The position numbers and the translations under genes are program-made. Below, piece by piece: positions 9,071-17,598 of a DNA stretch of 64,000 nt. This DNA comes from Brenneria goodwinii. Its GTDB lineage: Bacteria; Pseudomonadota; Gammaproteobacteria; Enterobacterales; Enterobacteriaceae. How positions within the stretch are numbered: position 1 is the first letter of the stretch; each line of letters starts with the position of its first letter. The stretch lies in assembly GCF_002291445.1 (NCBI RefSeq), contig NZ_CP014137.1, positions 1,426,001 to 1,490,000 of the forward strand, given 5' to 3'. The notes below the pieces were generated by a model. The model made no database searches, was not told where the DNA came from, and worked only from the letters and a program-made list of their open reading frames with translations.

Positions 9071-9567
9071 TATCCTGTTATTTTTCGATAATGTTAATTT
9101 TCTCTGGAATACCTCCATTATTATCTATTGCTTAAAATTCAAATGATTGATTTATTAAGGTTATAAAATGAATTTGTTTAATGCATAATATTATATTTTA
9201 TATTGTTTGTTATTTGATTAATTAGTTTATTATGTAAATTTTATTTTTGTCTATTTAATATGGCATAGAAAGGTCGACGACGTGTATTGTTTTTTCTATC
9301 AGCAAAAAAATGAAAGGTCGATAGTTAAATTGTCATTTTTTTGATCTAAGGCAATCAATTGCTTGTGTTGGTTTATGCGCATTATATTGTTATTTTATAT
9401 TGTCGTTCTCTATGAATCTTTTAATTTGAGATGCCGGGGTGGATGAATTTTATTCCCCTGTCTTTTTTTAGAAAATAATCATTAACTTAAACGGGTTAAT
9501 ACTCTTTTAGAGGAAGCTGTCGACAAAATGGATTAGGTCGTGGCGCGGGGGGTATGGGTTCAGACGG
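9071..9567. other. AT-rich gene-free stretch
   Basis: About 500 bp that are strikingly AT-rich compared with the surrounding GC-rich coding DNA (runs such as tttatttttgtctatttaat). No open frame with a ribosome site is visible on either strand. AT-rich islands of this kind are typical H-NS targets and often mark acquired or decayed DNA. Confidence 0.5.
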
Positions 9568-9660
9568 TTAAATTGAGGCAATCATATGTTCATACACCCG
9601 TTCCCGCGTATCCAGATTACTGCAACGCCGAAATTTCATTAAATATTCAAGTTTCGTCAT
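9568..9660 (-). pseudogene. Truncated Hha/YmoA-family nucleoid-associated regulator (30 codons)
   Basis: The minus-strand frame starts with ATG at 9660 and ends at TAA 9568-9570. Its N-terminal residues MTKLEYLMKFRRCSNL, followed by DTRERVYEH, align directly with the start of Hha/YmoA proteins (Hha: [20 protein letters not shown]). The family normally has about 65-72 residues, and here the frame stops at residue 30, before the conserved SAADHRLAEL region. I could not find that region downstream in any frame. AGAAGGA lies about 8 nt before the ATG, so translation of a short peptide is possible. Hha proteins pair with H-NS to silence AT-rich DNA, and this fragment sits inside such DNA. It is most likely a decayed gene, although a functional micro-peptide cannot be excluded. 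Confidence 0.65.
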
Positions 9661-9706
9661 CTCTTTTGTCCTTCTATTGAGGTTGATGACAAACCTTCCC
9701 AAACCC

Positions 9707-9736
9707 GTCATTCCCGCCTACTACTGCGGGAATGAC
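9707..9736. repeat. Short inverted repeat GTCATTCCCGC...GCGGGAATGAC
   Basis: Perfect 11-bp arms (9707-9717, 9726-9736) around an 8-nt loop. This sequence type is a widespread small dispersed palindrome in many bacterial genomes. No T-run follows, so it is a repeat unit rather than a terminator. The 9737-10067 stretch after it shows no gene. Confidence 0.6.
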
Positions 9737-10073
9737 CGCGCTGGGGCCGTGAAGGATGACAGAGGTATATTAGGGGCTTTGTCAGCAGTCTGATTTTTTT
9801 TCTACATATATTGGCGGTTTGCGTTTTTTCAAGTGGAAATATCTTTGGTTCCCGCGCTTGATGTACTGGCTGTAAATAAAAGGGTGTCCGACGGCGTGTT
9901 ATTCGGGGCTGTGCGATATAGCGGCGGTAAGTGGAGGAAGGTTTTCTCCACCGGCTAAAATATACGCTGGATAATAGCCAATTGGGATTGGCTGGAATAA
10001 ACTGCTTAGTATCCATCCGGCTTCTTTATGCTCATTTTAGCTAAAAATAGCAAAGGTTTTAAGGATCATGACG

Positions 10074-10907
10074 ATGAACACCGAAGGTTCAGCCATACCG
10101 AAATTGCCGCCAATGCCTGCTGACGTTATTGCCGCCGTAAATGTTATTGCTTCCTGGCTTGCCATCGATGATTTTGCTTCTCGCCGGGACGATTTAACCG
10201 CCGATGCCATTATTTTGACCGGTAATGCGGTATTAACAACAATCGATGGCGCTTGCTCTCTGGCGCAGGCTTACGGTATTCCTTTGATTATTTCCGGCGG
10301 CATCGGTCACTCCACTGCGTTACTTGCTGCGGCTATTGAAAAACATCCTCGGTATCGAGAGATCGATACCTCTGATACACGTTCGGAAGCCCAGCTTTTT
10401 CATGATATCGCCACCCGGTTCTGGAATTTGCCGGACGAACAGATCTTGATGGAAAATGCTTCGCGTAATACGGGGGAAAATGCCAGGTTCACGCGTGATT
10501 TGCTTGAAAAAATATCCCTTGAACCGAGGAATATTATTCTTATTCAAGATCCCTTGTTGCAGCGCCGGGCTTACGCCACCTTTTGTCATACGTGGTCGGA
10601 TTCAGCTAATAGACCGGAGTTTTTTAACTGGCCGACGTATATTCCCAGTCTGGTGAATACAGCAGATGGCGTGCGTTTCTCTGGCGATATTAATTACGGT
10701 CTCTGGGAAGTCGATCGTTTTATCTCCTTATTGTTGGGAGAAATACCACGCCTGCGGGATGATGCGCAGGGATATGGACCAAAGGGAAAAAATTATCTTT
10801 GCCATGTCGATATACCCAAACCGATTGAAGCGGCCTGGCAGTATATCATGCAGCATCCGTTGCTGTTAGAAAGCGGATGGCGCGAACGCGTCAGCAATAC
10901 GCAATAA
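10074..10907 (+). CDS. ydcF: YdcF-like DUF218 domain protein
   Basis: A 277-residue protein matching E. coli YdcF (DUF218 / SanA-ElyC-YdcF superfamily) along its length. The shared signatures are AIILTGNAVLTTIDGAC, IPLIISGGIGHST, the central NTGENARF segment, ILIQDPLLQRR and the C-terminal PRLRDDAQGYGPKGKN. No signal peptide or membrane segment is seen, so it is cytoplasmic, unlike SanA and ElyC. The family fold is Rossmann-like and E. coli YdcF binds S-adenosylmethionine; its physiological reaction is unknown. The second ATG (10074) is chosen because AAGGA (10061-10065) is 8 nt upstream of it but only 2 nt from the first ATG at 10068. It is a single gene facing the convergent trehalase. Confidence 0.85.
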   Translation: MNTEGSAIPKLPPMPADVIAAVNVIASWLAIDDFASRRDDLTADAIILTGNAVLTTIDGACSLAQAYGIPLIISGGIGHSTALLAAAIEKHPRYREIDTSDTRSEAQLFHDIATRFWNLPDEQILMENASRNTGENARFTRDLLEKISLEPRNIILIQDPLLQRRAYATFCHTWSDSANRPEFFNWPTYIPSLVNTADGVRFSGDINYGLWEVDRFISLLLGEIPRLRDDAQGYGPKGKNYLCHVDIPKPIEAAWQYIMQHPLLLESGWRERVSNTQ

Positions 10908-10930
10908 GGCTGGTCATCGGCGAAACGCGC

Positions 10931-10965
10931 TATACCCGGCAGACTTCAAGCTGCATGTGTGTTGC
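10931..10965. repeat. Half copy of the palindromic intergenic repeat
   Basis: TATACCC (10931-10937) followed by gacttcaagctgcatgtgtg reproduces the left end of the repeat at 8933 (tatactc...acttcaagttgcatgtgcg). The right half is absent. It abuts the trehalase stop codon. Confidence 0.55.
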
Positions 10966-10966
10966 T

Positions 10967-12619
10967 TTAGAAATTCTCTCCGTAAAGGCCAATCAGCCTG
11001 CGCACTACGCCGTTCGTCCAGCCAAAACCATCCTGAAGCGGGTATTCACCCCCTCTGCCTTCGCGCGGCGTACCGCCGGCGATATGGTATTTTTCAATCA
11101 GCTTATGGTGTTGCCGGTAAAAAAGATTCACCGTTGTTAGCCAGTTGCGGGCGATTTCATCGCCAAGCGCATCATGGCCGTACATTTTAAAGCCTTGAAT
11201 GGCCATCCATTGCAGCGGCGCCCAGCCGTTGGGTTTATCCCATTGTTCGCCGCTTTCATATTCGGTGGTCATCAGTCCTCCCGGAGTCAGCAGGCGTGCG
11301 CGCACCGCTTCCGCCAGCCTGTCGGCCTGTTCGTGGGTGGCGAGTCCCACATAGAGCGGTACGATGCTGGCGGCGGAAAAGAGCGCCATCTGCTGGCGAT
11401 GCCAGTCATAATCACGAAAACAGCCTTCCTCTTCATCCCACAAATAGCGGGTAACGGCCGCGCGCCGGTCTTCCGCCTTTTGCCGAAATAGCGTCTCCGT
11501 TTCTTTATCGCCTTTTAACACAGAAATATTGGCGATGGCGCTCTCCAACTTGTAAAGAAACGCGTTGAGATCCACCGGGATAAACTGCGTGGTGCGAATA
11601 CTGGCGAGGCGATTTACATCACGCAACCAGCGTGATGAATAGTCCCACCCTGAGGCGGCGCCGGCCCGCAGATCCCGGTAAACCTCATTGGCCGGACGGG
11701 TGGAGTGTTTCGCGGTTTCCACATCTTCCAGCCAGGACTCATCGCGCGGGGTGTCCCTGTCATCCCAGTAGCGATTCAACAGCGTACCGTCCGGCATCCG
11801 CACCACGTGGCGATAGGCCTGATTAAGCGAAAGCGATTCGGCGCCGTCCATCCAGAAAGCATACTCTTGCAACAGATGATCCAGATAACGCCGGGCTCCG
11901 CGTACGCCGTCTTCTTCAAACAGTTCCACCATCAGTGCGAATACCGGCGGCTGCGAACGGCTGAGATAATAAGTGCGATTGCCATTGGGAATGTGCCCGT
12001 AGGTTTCAATCATCCAGGCGAAATTATCCGCCATACAGCGCAGCAGATCGTTGCGTCCGCTTTCCGCCAACCCCAGCATGGTGAAGTAGGAGTCCCAATA
12101 GTAGGTTTCGCTGAAGCGTCCGCCCGGCACAATATAGGCCTGCGGCAGCGCTAACAGCGACGACCACGGAATGTGGTCCTGGGGTTCACGCGTCAGCACG
12201 CCCCATAGATTATCGATATGCTCTTTAAGGGAGCTCTGCGGATTGGAGACGTAACCGTGGTTATCGTTTTCCGGCAGCCAGAAATGTTCTTCAATAAACT
12301 GTTTCAGGTCAAAACCGGGTTTATTTTTCACTCGCCGGTAGCGAATGAGAATATCCAGCGGATCAATTTTTGGCGCGCAGTCGGGGAACGTTTTACTGTC
12401 GTCAAAAATACGCGAAGACTGGACGCGTTCAAACAATTCCAGATAGCGATCGGCGGGCGTTAACGCATCGGAAGGCGGCAGCCCTTCGATCATTTCCGGC
12501 TCCGGCTCCGCTTCCAGCATGATATCCGGTGTTAGTTCGAGGGGGTCAAGCTCGTATTGGCGATTTTTATCGATGTCAAACTTCACTGATTCAGCAACGT
12601 GTAATTTCGAATTTAACAT
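10967..12619 (-). CDS. treF: Cytoplasmic alpha,alpha-trehalase
   Basis: A glycoside hydrolase family 37 enzyme that splits trehalose into two glucose. It has 550 residues, essentially the length of E. coli TreF (549), and lacks a signal peptide, which separates it from periplasmic TreA. Trehalase signature 1 is PGGRFSETYYWDSYF and signature 2 is QWDKPNGWAPLQW. The Gly-rich C-terminal block EGRGGEYPLQDGFGWTNGV is also present. The N-terminal 60 or so residues are acidic and poorly conserved, as in TreF. It lies 300 bp downstream of otsBA on the same strand, so breakdown and synthesis of the osmoprotectant are encoded together. It probably has its own promoter. Confidence 0.95.
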   Translation of the reverse strand: MLNSKLHVAESVKFDIDKNRQYELDPLELTPDIMLEAEPEPEMIEGLPPSDALTPADRYLELFERVQSSRIFDDSKTFPDCAPKIDPLDILIRYRRVKNKPGFDLKQFIEEHFWLPENDNHGYVSNPQSSLKEHIDNLWGVLTREPQDHIPWSSLLALPQAYIVPGGRFSETYYWDSYFTMLGLAESGRNDLLRCMADNFAWMIETYGHIPNGNRTYYLSRSQPPVFALMVELFEEDGVRGARRYLDHLLQEYAFWMDGAESLSLNQAYRHVVRMPDGTLLNRYWDDRDTPRDESWLEDVETAKHSTRPANEVYRDLRAGAASGWDYSSRWLRDVNRLASIRTTQFIPVDLNAFLYKLESAIANISVLKGDKETETLFRQKAEDRRAAVTRYLWDEEEGCFRDYDWHRQQMALFSAASIVPLYVGLATHEQADRLAEAVRARLLTPGGLMTTEYESGEQWDKPNGWAPLQWMAIQGFKMYGHDALGDEIARNWLTTVNLFYRQHHKLIEKYHIAGGTPREGRGGEYPLQDGFGWTNGVVRRLIGLYGENF

Positions 12620-12926
12620 GTGCTACAAACCTCAGCATTGCGTCGTAAAAATACGGGATATGATCCAGGTTGATTTCTCTCTATTAAGTGTAGACATTCG
12701 CTTCATCACTTACAGTAAAAAACGTGCCATCCATCACATTTTCATCTAGCACAAGAAATGAAGAGATTATATAACTAATTATTTATATTAATAAAAATAA
12801 CAAATCCGCATGAATGCGCCAAACCGTAATTTGGCGTATTTCATTTGCAACGTTTTATGAATAGCGCCCCGGTTGACGGGGCCGATTAAAAGGGGATGAC
12901 GATGTCGCTTGAAGCGCGAGACGGCG
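12620..12926. other. Intergenic region otsA-treF
   Basis: About 300 bp, AT-rich near 12740-12830. It should hold the treF promoter and the end of the ots transcript. A short GC hairpin (12868-12873 with 12879-12884) is the only structure seen, and it has no T-run. Confidence 0.4.
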
Positions 12927-14351
12927 TTATAAGGTCGCCGCTTTGACGACGGCGCTGTGCTCGGCGCTATGTGGCTGGATGGCCTGCAAGTCTTTCAGGT
13001 AACTGTCGCACCAGTGCGCGATATCATTTTTGCGCAGTAGCGCCATCATGTCGTTGTAGCGGGAAATCCGCTCGGCTCGCGGCATGGTCAGCGCTTTATC
13101 CAACGCCGCCGCCACCTCATCGCGATCGTAAGGGTTGACGATAAGCGCGGCGGTCAGCTCATTGGCCGCGCCGGCGAATCGCGATAGCACCAGTACGCCG
13201 GGATCGTCAGGATCTTGCGCCGCCACATACTCTTTCGCCACCAGGTTCATGCCATCGCGTAGCGGCGTGACCAGGCCGACATCCGTCAGACGAAATATTT
13301 TCATCAGTAACCGGCGGTCGAAATGTTGGTTGAGATAGTAGAGCGGCGTGCTGTTCAACGTTCCGTATTTGCCGTTGATCCGTCCGACTTCCATCTCCAA
13401 CTGATGGCGGATATCTTGATAAGCCTGAACATCCCCGCGCGAGGTGGGGGCGATTTGCGAATAGCGAACCTTGCCGCGATGTTGCGGAAAGTTCTCCAGC
13501 AGGGCTTCATACGCCAGGAAACGTTCCGGCAGGCCCTTGGTATAATCCAGCCGCTCGCAGGAAATAATATTCTGCGCATCGCCCAGTTCGCGTTTCATCG
13601 CGGCCATTTTGGGCGGCAGCGGCCCTTCCGCCATTTCCTGAATGCTGTCCGGCGCGATGCCTATCGGATAAACTTCCGTCATGAAAGTATGGCCGAAAGC
13701 GCGATGGGTTTTTGCCCCGATCGGCTGCAGTGCGGTCAGTTGCCCCAGGTTGTCGAGAAACGCCATCCGGTCGTTTTCCGTTTGGAACCCGAGCAGATCG
13801 TATTCGCACAACATTTTCAGCAGATCTTCATGGGTGGGCAGCGCATTGAAAATTTCCGGCGTAGGGAAAGGAATATGCAGGAAGAATCCGATGCGGTTAT
13901 TCACGCCTAATTTGCGCAACGCGGCGGCAAACGGCAGTAAATGATAGTCATGGATCCACAGAATATCGTCCGGTTTAATCAACGGCTGCAAGCGTTTTGC
14001 CAGCAGTTCGTTGACCCGACGATAGCCTTCCCAGGCTTCACGCTGAAACTGCACCAGATCGATTCGATAATGAAACGCAGGCCAGATGACGGCATTGGAA
14101 AACTGACAGTAATAAAGATCGTAGTCGTTTTGATTGAGCGGAACGGAGGCATAAGTGATGCCGTCATTTTCCAGCAAATTCAGATCATCCTCATCTTCAC
14201 CGGATATTTCACTTATCTCTCCGCTCCAGCCAAACCACAATCCCCCGGTAGTTTTCAATGCATCCAGAATACCTACGGCCAATCCGCCTGCGCTAGACTT
14301 CGATTTATCGGGAATAGCGATGCGGTTAGATACGATAACCAGACGACTCAT
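12927..14351 (-). CDS. otsA: Trehalose-6-phosphate synthase
   Basis: A GT20 glycosyltransferase that joins UDP-glucose and glucose-6-phosphate to trehalose-6-phosphate. It has 474 residues, as in E. coli OtsA. Seen signatures: MSRLVIVSNRIAIPD at the start, GGLAVGILDALKTTGGLWFGW, WIHDYHLLPFA, FFLHIPFPTPEIF, RLDYTKGLPERFLAYE, and the nucleotide-binding end TPLRDGMNLVAKEYVAAQ followed by VLSRFAGAANEL. Its start overlaps the otsB stop by 4 nt (ATGA), giving the usual otsB-otsA order. In the E. coli relative the operon is induced by osmotic stress and stationary phase through RpoS. No RpoS promoter could be firmly read here. Confidence 0.97.
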   Translation of the reverse strand: MSRLVIVSNRIAIPDKSKSSAGGLAVGILDALKTTGGLWFGWSGEISEISGEDEDDLNLLENDGITYASVPLNQNDYDLYYCQFSNAVIWPAFHYRIDLVQFQREAWEGYRRVNELLAKRLQPLIKPDDILWIHDYHLLPFAAALRKLGVNNRIGFFLHIPFPTPEIFNALPTHEDLLKMLCEYDLLGFQTENDRMAFLDNLGQLTALQPIGAKTHRAFGHTFMTEVYPIGIAPDSIQEMAEGPLPPKMAAMKRELGDAQNIISCERLDYTKGLPERFLAYEALLENFPQHRGKVRYSQIAPTSRGDVQAYQDIRHQLEMEVGRINGKYGTLNSTPLYYLNQHFDRRLLMKIFRLTDVGLVTPLRDGMNLVAKEYVAAQDPDDPGVLVLSRFAGAANELTAALIVNPYDRDEVAAALDKALTMPRAERISRYNDMMALLRKNDIAHWCDSYLKDLQAIQPHSAEHSAVVKAATL

Positions 14352-15148
14352 AACCTTAACTCCTTACCGACGTTATCTTGCTTTAGTTGTAATAGTAATT
14401 GTTCAAGCCAGCGATAAACGTCCGCTACCTGCCTGAGGCGGTAGCGGGCGTGGCCTGAACCGTCTCCAACCTTAACGGAAATGCCTTGCATGGCGTTCAC
14501 AGCCAGAAATCCTTGCTCATCCGTCAGGTCGTCTCCAACAAAAACCGGAATGCGCCCGCTGAAAGGCGCTTCCCGCATGAAGGCGCCGATCGCCGCGCCT
14601 TTATCCGTTCCTCGCGGCTTTATCTCTACCACGCACTTGCCGGGCTGTAGCGTCAGTTGAGGAAACTGCGCCACGGCGGATTCCGCCAGCTTCAGTATCT
14701 GCGGCTGATACGGCATTGCCTGGCGATAGTGTAGGGCGAAGGCCATGCCTTTGGCTTCCAGCAAGGTGCCTGGCATGGCGCTCATACCTTGTTCCAGCAT
14801 TTGCCGCAGAGGCGCCGCCACTTCCGCAGGCAGCGTGACGCGATGCACGTTACCCTCGCCGTCGCGCCGTTCGGCGCCGTGTACGCCTGCCAACGGCAGC
14901 TTGAGCGGCGCGATCAGTTTATCAAGTTGTTCGATAGGGCGGCCCGATACCAGCGCCAGCGCGCCGCGGCATGCCGCTGATAGCGCCTGCAAGTTGGCGA
15001 GGACGGCGGAAGGAATGGTAACGGTGTCCGGCTCCGGCTGAATTTCCGCCAGGGTGCCGTCGACATCGAAAAAGAAGGCGTATCGCCCGCCGTCGAGTTC
15101 GGGGAGGGGCTCGGTGTCTGCCGGGTTGTCTGTTGCCATGATGGTCAA
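14348..15148 (-). CDS. otsB: Trehalose-6-phosphate phosphatase
   Basis: A HAD-superfamily phosphatase that turns trehalose-6-phosphate into trehalose. HAD motif I is FFFDVDGTLAEI, motif II lies in ALVSGRPIEQL, and VFVGDDLTDEQGF is motif IV. PLAGVHGAERRDGEG, KGMAFALHYRQA and VVEIKPRGTDKGAAI are typical of OtsB. I place the start at the TTG at 15148 because AGGAG lies 7 nt before it. The ATG at 15139 is 16 nt from that site, and the far-upstream ATG at 15184 has none. It overlaps otsA by 4 nt and forms the operon's first gene. About 266 residues, the same as E. coli OtsB. The 15149-15584 stretch upstream contains no gene I trust and should hold the operon promoter. Confidence 0.93.
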   Translation of the reverse strand: MTIMATDNPADTEPLPELDGGRYAFFFDVDGTLAEIQPEPDTVTIPSAVLANLQALSAACRGALALVSGRPIEQLDKLIAPLKLPLAGVHGAERRDGEGNVHRVTLPAEVAAPLRQMLEQGMSAMPGTLLEAKGMAFALHYRQAMPYQPQILKLAESAVAQFPQLTLQPGKCVVEIKPRGTDKGAAIGAFMREAPFSGRIPVFVGDDLTDEQGFLAVNAMQGISVKVGDGSGHARYRLRQVADVYRWLEQLLLQLKQDNVGKELRL

Positions 15149-15584
15149 ACGGGTTCTCCTGTCTGCATAGTGTTCGTACTGCACTGCGTCACACGCTACA
15201 TGGCGTTAGGCGACCAGTCTGTCGTCGCGGTGCCACTGCGGGCGCGTCAAGTGAAGTTCTAGAATCGCAATCGCGCGAGGAGTGTCTGATGTCACGGTAA
15301 AGAGGGGATATGCAGCAACTGAAATAACATGAACATGCAGCGAATGGGTAGGATAAAATCGCTGATAGCACGTTCTACAACCGAATAAATATAACCCAAT
15401 AACCACAACCCGACTGTGAACATCATTGCAATTCATTGTAGCCGTTGCTGGATGTTTGTCCAGATTCTCGGCCTTTCTCATCGCAGCCGGTGACATTCCC
15501 AGTCGTTTTTTATCTCTCCATAATGCCGGTAGCGGGTTGGGTTGGCGTTTAACATTATCATAGAGATACAGCCTGCGCCGGATG

Positions 15585-15625
15585 AAAAAAATAGCCGTGA
15601 AGCAATTCATTTATTGCTTCACGGC
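15585..15625 (-). terminator. Rho-independent terminator of the small His-rich lipoprotein gene
   Basis: The 12-bp perfect arms GCCGTGAAGCAA (15594-15605) and TTGCTTCACGGC (15614-15625) flank an 8-nt loop. On the minus strand they run into TATTTTTTT (15593-15585). It lies 10 nt after the lipoprotein stop. Confidence 0.85.
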
Positions 15626-15634
15626 GCCAGGAAG

Positions 15635-15784
15635 TTAATGCCAGCGATCGTGTGAGCGATGGGTTTCATGCCAGCGTTTATCGTCCTTATGATGGCGGTC
15701 CGGGTTATTATGTTTGCCCACGACAATGCAGCCACTGAGCAAGAAAACGGAAAGCAGGCAAACGGTGGCGACGAGCTTTTTCAT
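15635..15784 (-). CDS. Small His-rich lipoprotein (49 aa)
   Basis: A short gene with all the marks of a real one. AAGGA lies 7 nt before the ATG at 15784, the protein begins with a lipoprotein signal (MKKLVATVCLLSVFLLSGC, lipobox LSGC, Cys19), and a strong terminator follows. The mature part is only about 30 residues and highly polar: seven His (25, 31, 32, 39, 42, 45, 49), many Asp, Arg and Lys, and a paired RWH motif (RWHETHRSHDRWH at the end). With Val after Cys19+1 it is probably sorted to the outer membrane. I recognise no named family. The His clusters suggest metal or proton binding (inference). It is transcribed alone. Confidence 0.75.
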   Translation of the reverse strand: MKKLVATVCLLSVFLLSGCIVVGKHNNPDRHHKDDKRWHETHRSHDRWH

Positions 15785-15876
15785 AATCATTTCCTTCTTT
15801 TTGTCAGGCTTTTTTATTGGGTGAACATGTTATTGAGTGAACATGAAATGCAACGCTGATTGCATTTATTTAAAAC

Positions 15877-15897
15877 TAAACTGTGTAGTATAGTTTA
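15877..15897. promoter_or_regulatory. Possible operator upstream of the TetR-family gene
   Basis: The inverted repeat TAAACT (15877-15882) and AGTTTA (15892-15897) spans 21 bp, a normal size for TetR-family sites. It lies about 150 bp upstream of the TetR gene and covers a TATA-like core (gtagtatag). Autoregulation is inferred. Confidence 0.4.
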
Positions 15898-16043
15898 TGG
15901 GTTTGCTAATGAAAATCAACGGACATAGCAAGAGAAATGAATAATTAGGAATATTCCTTTTGTTACAAATGCAATGACATAATTTATGCTTTTAAATGAA
16001 TTGATTATGTTGTACGGAATCTGGGTAAACCCAAAGAGGCGGC

Positions 16044-16676
16044 ATGAGAACATTGACTGAAGAACGGCGGCAGGCCTTTATTACCGCGGCCGCACAGCTT
16101 TTCCAGGAAATCGGCTATGAGCGCGCGTCAATGAATGAGGTCGCGAAGCGGGTTGGCGGCTCCAAGGCGACGCTTTATAACTATTTCACCTCGAAAGAAG
16201 AATTATTTGAATCGGTCGTGCGTACCTACAGTGCCGGCTTTCTGGCGGATGCCGCCGCTGAACTGACGAAACCCGGCAGTGAAGCTCTTTCTATTGAACA
16301 AAAGCTCACCCGCTTCGGCGAGCGCATGCTCCAGGTTCTTACCGGCGACAATCAGGCGCTGCAAATTTATCGTGTTGTGGTGGGCGAGGCCGGACATTCA
16401 GATATCGGGATCCTGTTTCGCGAGTCCGGCATCCGGCAAAGTATGGAAACGCTTGCCCAGGTGATGGATGATGCCGTGCAGAAAGAGGAACTGATCGAAG
16501 GCGAGCCGATGCTGCGCGCAATGCAGTTTACCGCGTTGGTTAAAGCGGAAACCGATGTGCTGATCTATCAGCGTGAACTGCCGCATTTTACGCCGGCGCA
16601 AATCCGGCGGATGGTCGAAAACGGCGTCCGGCTGTTCCTCAATGGTGCGGCGGCGAAAGCGGGGAGTAAGAAATAA
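16044..16676 (+). CDS. TetR/AcrR-family transcriptional regulator
   Basis: A 210-residue regulator with an N-terminal TetR helix-turn-helix (residues about 8-54: RRQAFITAAAQLFQEIGYE, then VGGSKATLYNYFTSKEELFE). The helical C-terminal domain looks like the AefR-type half (GEAGHSDIGILFRESGIRQS). AGAGGCGGC sits just before the ATG. No efflux or enzyme gene is adjacent on either strand: the left neighbour is the small lipoprotein, transcribed divergently, and the right one is a convergent AraC gene. Its target is therefore unknown, with self-control through the upstream palindrome the only visible option. Ligands of this family are usually small lipophilic molecules. Confidence 0.9.
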   Translation: MRTLTEERRQAFITAAAQLFQEIGYERASMNEVAKRVGGSKATLYNYFTSKEELFESVVRTYSAGFLADAAAELTKPGSEALSIEQKLTRFGERMLQVLTGDNQALQIYRVVVGEAGHSDIGILFRESGIRQSMETLAQVMDDAVQKEELIEGEPMLRAMQFTALVKAETDVLIYQRELPHFTPAQIRRMVENGVRLFLNGAAAKAGSKK

Positions 16677-16722
16677 TCATAGGCGGCCAGGCCCGTAGCG
16701 ACGGATTTTGTTTTCCGGTCGG

Positions 16723-17568
16723 TCAGCGGATATCGACGGGAGAGCAGCCGAATCGTTGTTTAAAACGCAATGAGAAGCGGGAAGCGGCGCGATAACCGCA
16801 GGCATCGGCGATTTGAGAAAGGCTCCAGCGCGTAGTTTGCAGCAGGGTCATCGCGTGATGCATGCGGATATCTTGTAGTATCGTGCGAAATTGAGTCTGT
16901 TCCTCCGCTAAGCGCCGTCTTAGCGTCGCTTCGCTCATTCCAAGCCGCCGGCCTGCATGCGCCGCCGTCCAGGCGAACTCCGGCGAGGCGGCCAACAGTG
17001 CGGTCAGCCGGCTGCCGAGAGGTTCCGAGGCGCGCGGCATAAAGATGAACCCGCGCTCGGCCAGCGCAATCAGTACGCCGCTTAAACGATGTTTCTGCAC
17101 CGAGTAACTTGACGACTCGGCGTTAAGTCCGCGCAAGCAATAATCCAGCGTGTCTTGCAACTCGCCGTCCAGCGCCAGCGCTTTAAAGCCGGTAAACGGC
17201 GCTAGCGTGGTAAAGAGTTGCGCCTGATCGCGATAAAATTCGGCAATGAGTTCGCAAGAAAAGCTTAGGTATAGAGACTGAAAGGAACCCGTCGCCGGAT
17301 CGGGCGTTTTAGCGATGTCGGCCAGCGTTTGCGGGGCAACCAGTATGAGCTGCTTTGCGTTATCCAATTGCAGGGATGAATCCCGATCGCGGCGGAGGTG
17401 CAATCGTCCTGCTTTTACCAGTAGCAGCGTTGCATCAAAAAAACGAAAATCCGCGACCTGGTGCGGGTGTCGCAGATAAGGTTGCGCCATCGAATAGAGC
17501 CGGCAGCGAGCCGCCGGCAACCCAGAAGGCGTCAGAGGGTTGGCGACATCATGGATGTCATGCTTCAT
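16723..17568 (-). CDS. AraC-family transcriptional regulator
   Basis: A 281-residue protein with the AraC double helix-turn-helix at the C-terminus (about residues 185-280: LGMSEATLRRRLAEEQTQFR, then LSQIADACGYRAASRFSLRFKQRFGCSP). The N-terminal part resembles the cupin-like sensing half of the family but has no recognisable ligand motif. The ATG at 17568 is preferred. The frame can be extended to a TTG at 17583 without a better ribosome site. It lies 30 nt downstream of the PEBP gene on the same strand, so the two probably form an operon. The effector is unknown. Confidence 0.88.
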   Translation of the reverse strand: MKHDIHDVANPLTPSGLPAARCRLYSMAQPYLRHPHQVADFRFFDATLLLVKAGRLHLRRDRDSSLQLDNAKQLILVAPQTLADIAKTPDPATGSFQSLYLSFSCELIAEFYRDQAQLFTTLAPFTGFKALALDGELQDTLDYCLRGLNAESSSYSVQKHRLSGVLIALAERGFIFMPRASEPLGSRLTALLAASPEFAWTAAHAGRRLGMSEATLRRRLAEEQTQFRTILQDIRMHHAMTLLQTTRWSLSQIADACGYRAASRFSLRFKQRFGCSPVDIR

Positions 17569-17598
17569 CGGCTTTCCCGCCAAACGAAATAAATGTGG

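Noticed and set aside
9708..10016. A 102-codon minus-strand frame upstream of ydcF
   Set aside because: Its C-terminal part is the translation of the dispersed inverted repeat at 9707-9736, and the composition is not protein-like.
15206..15610. A 134-codon minus-strand frame between otsB and the lipoprotein gene
   Set aside because: It starts inside the lipoprotein terminator and has no ribosome site or family motif.
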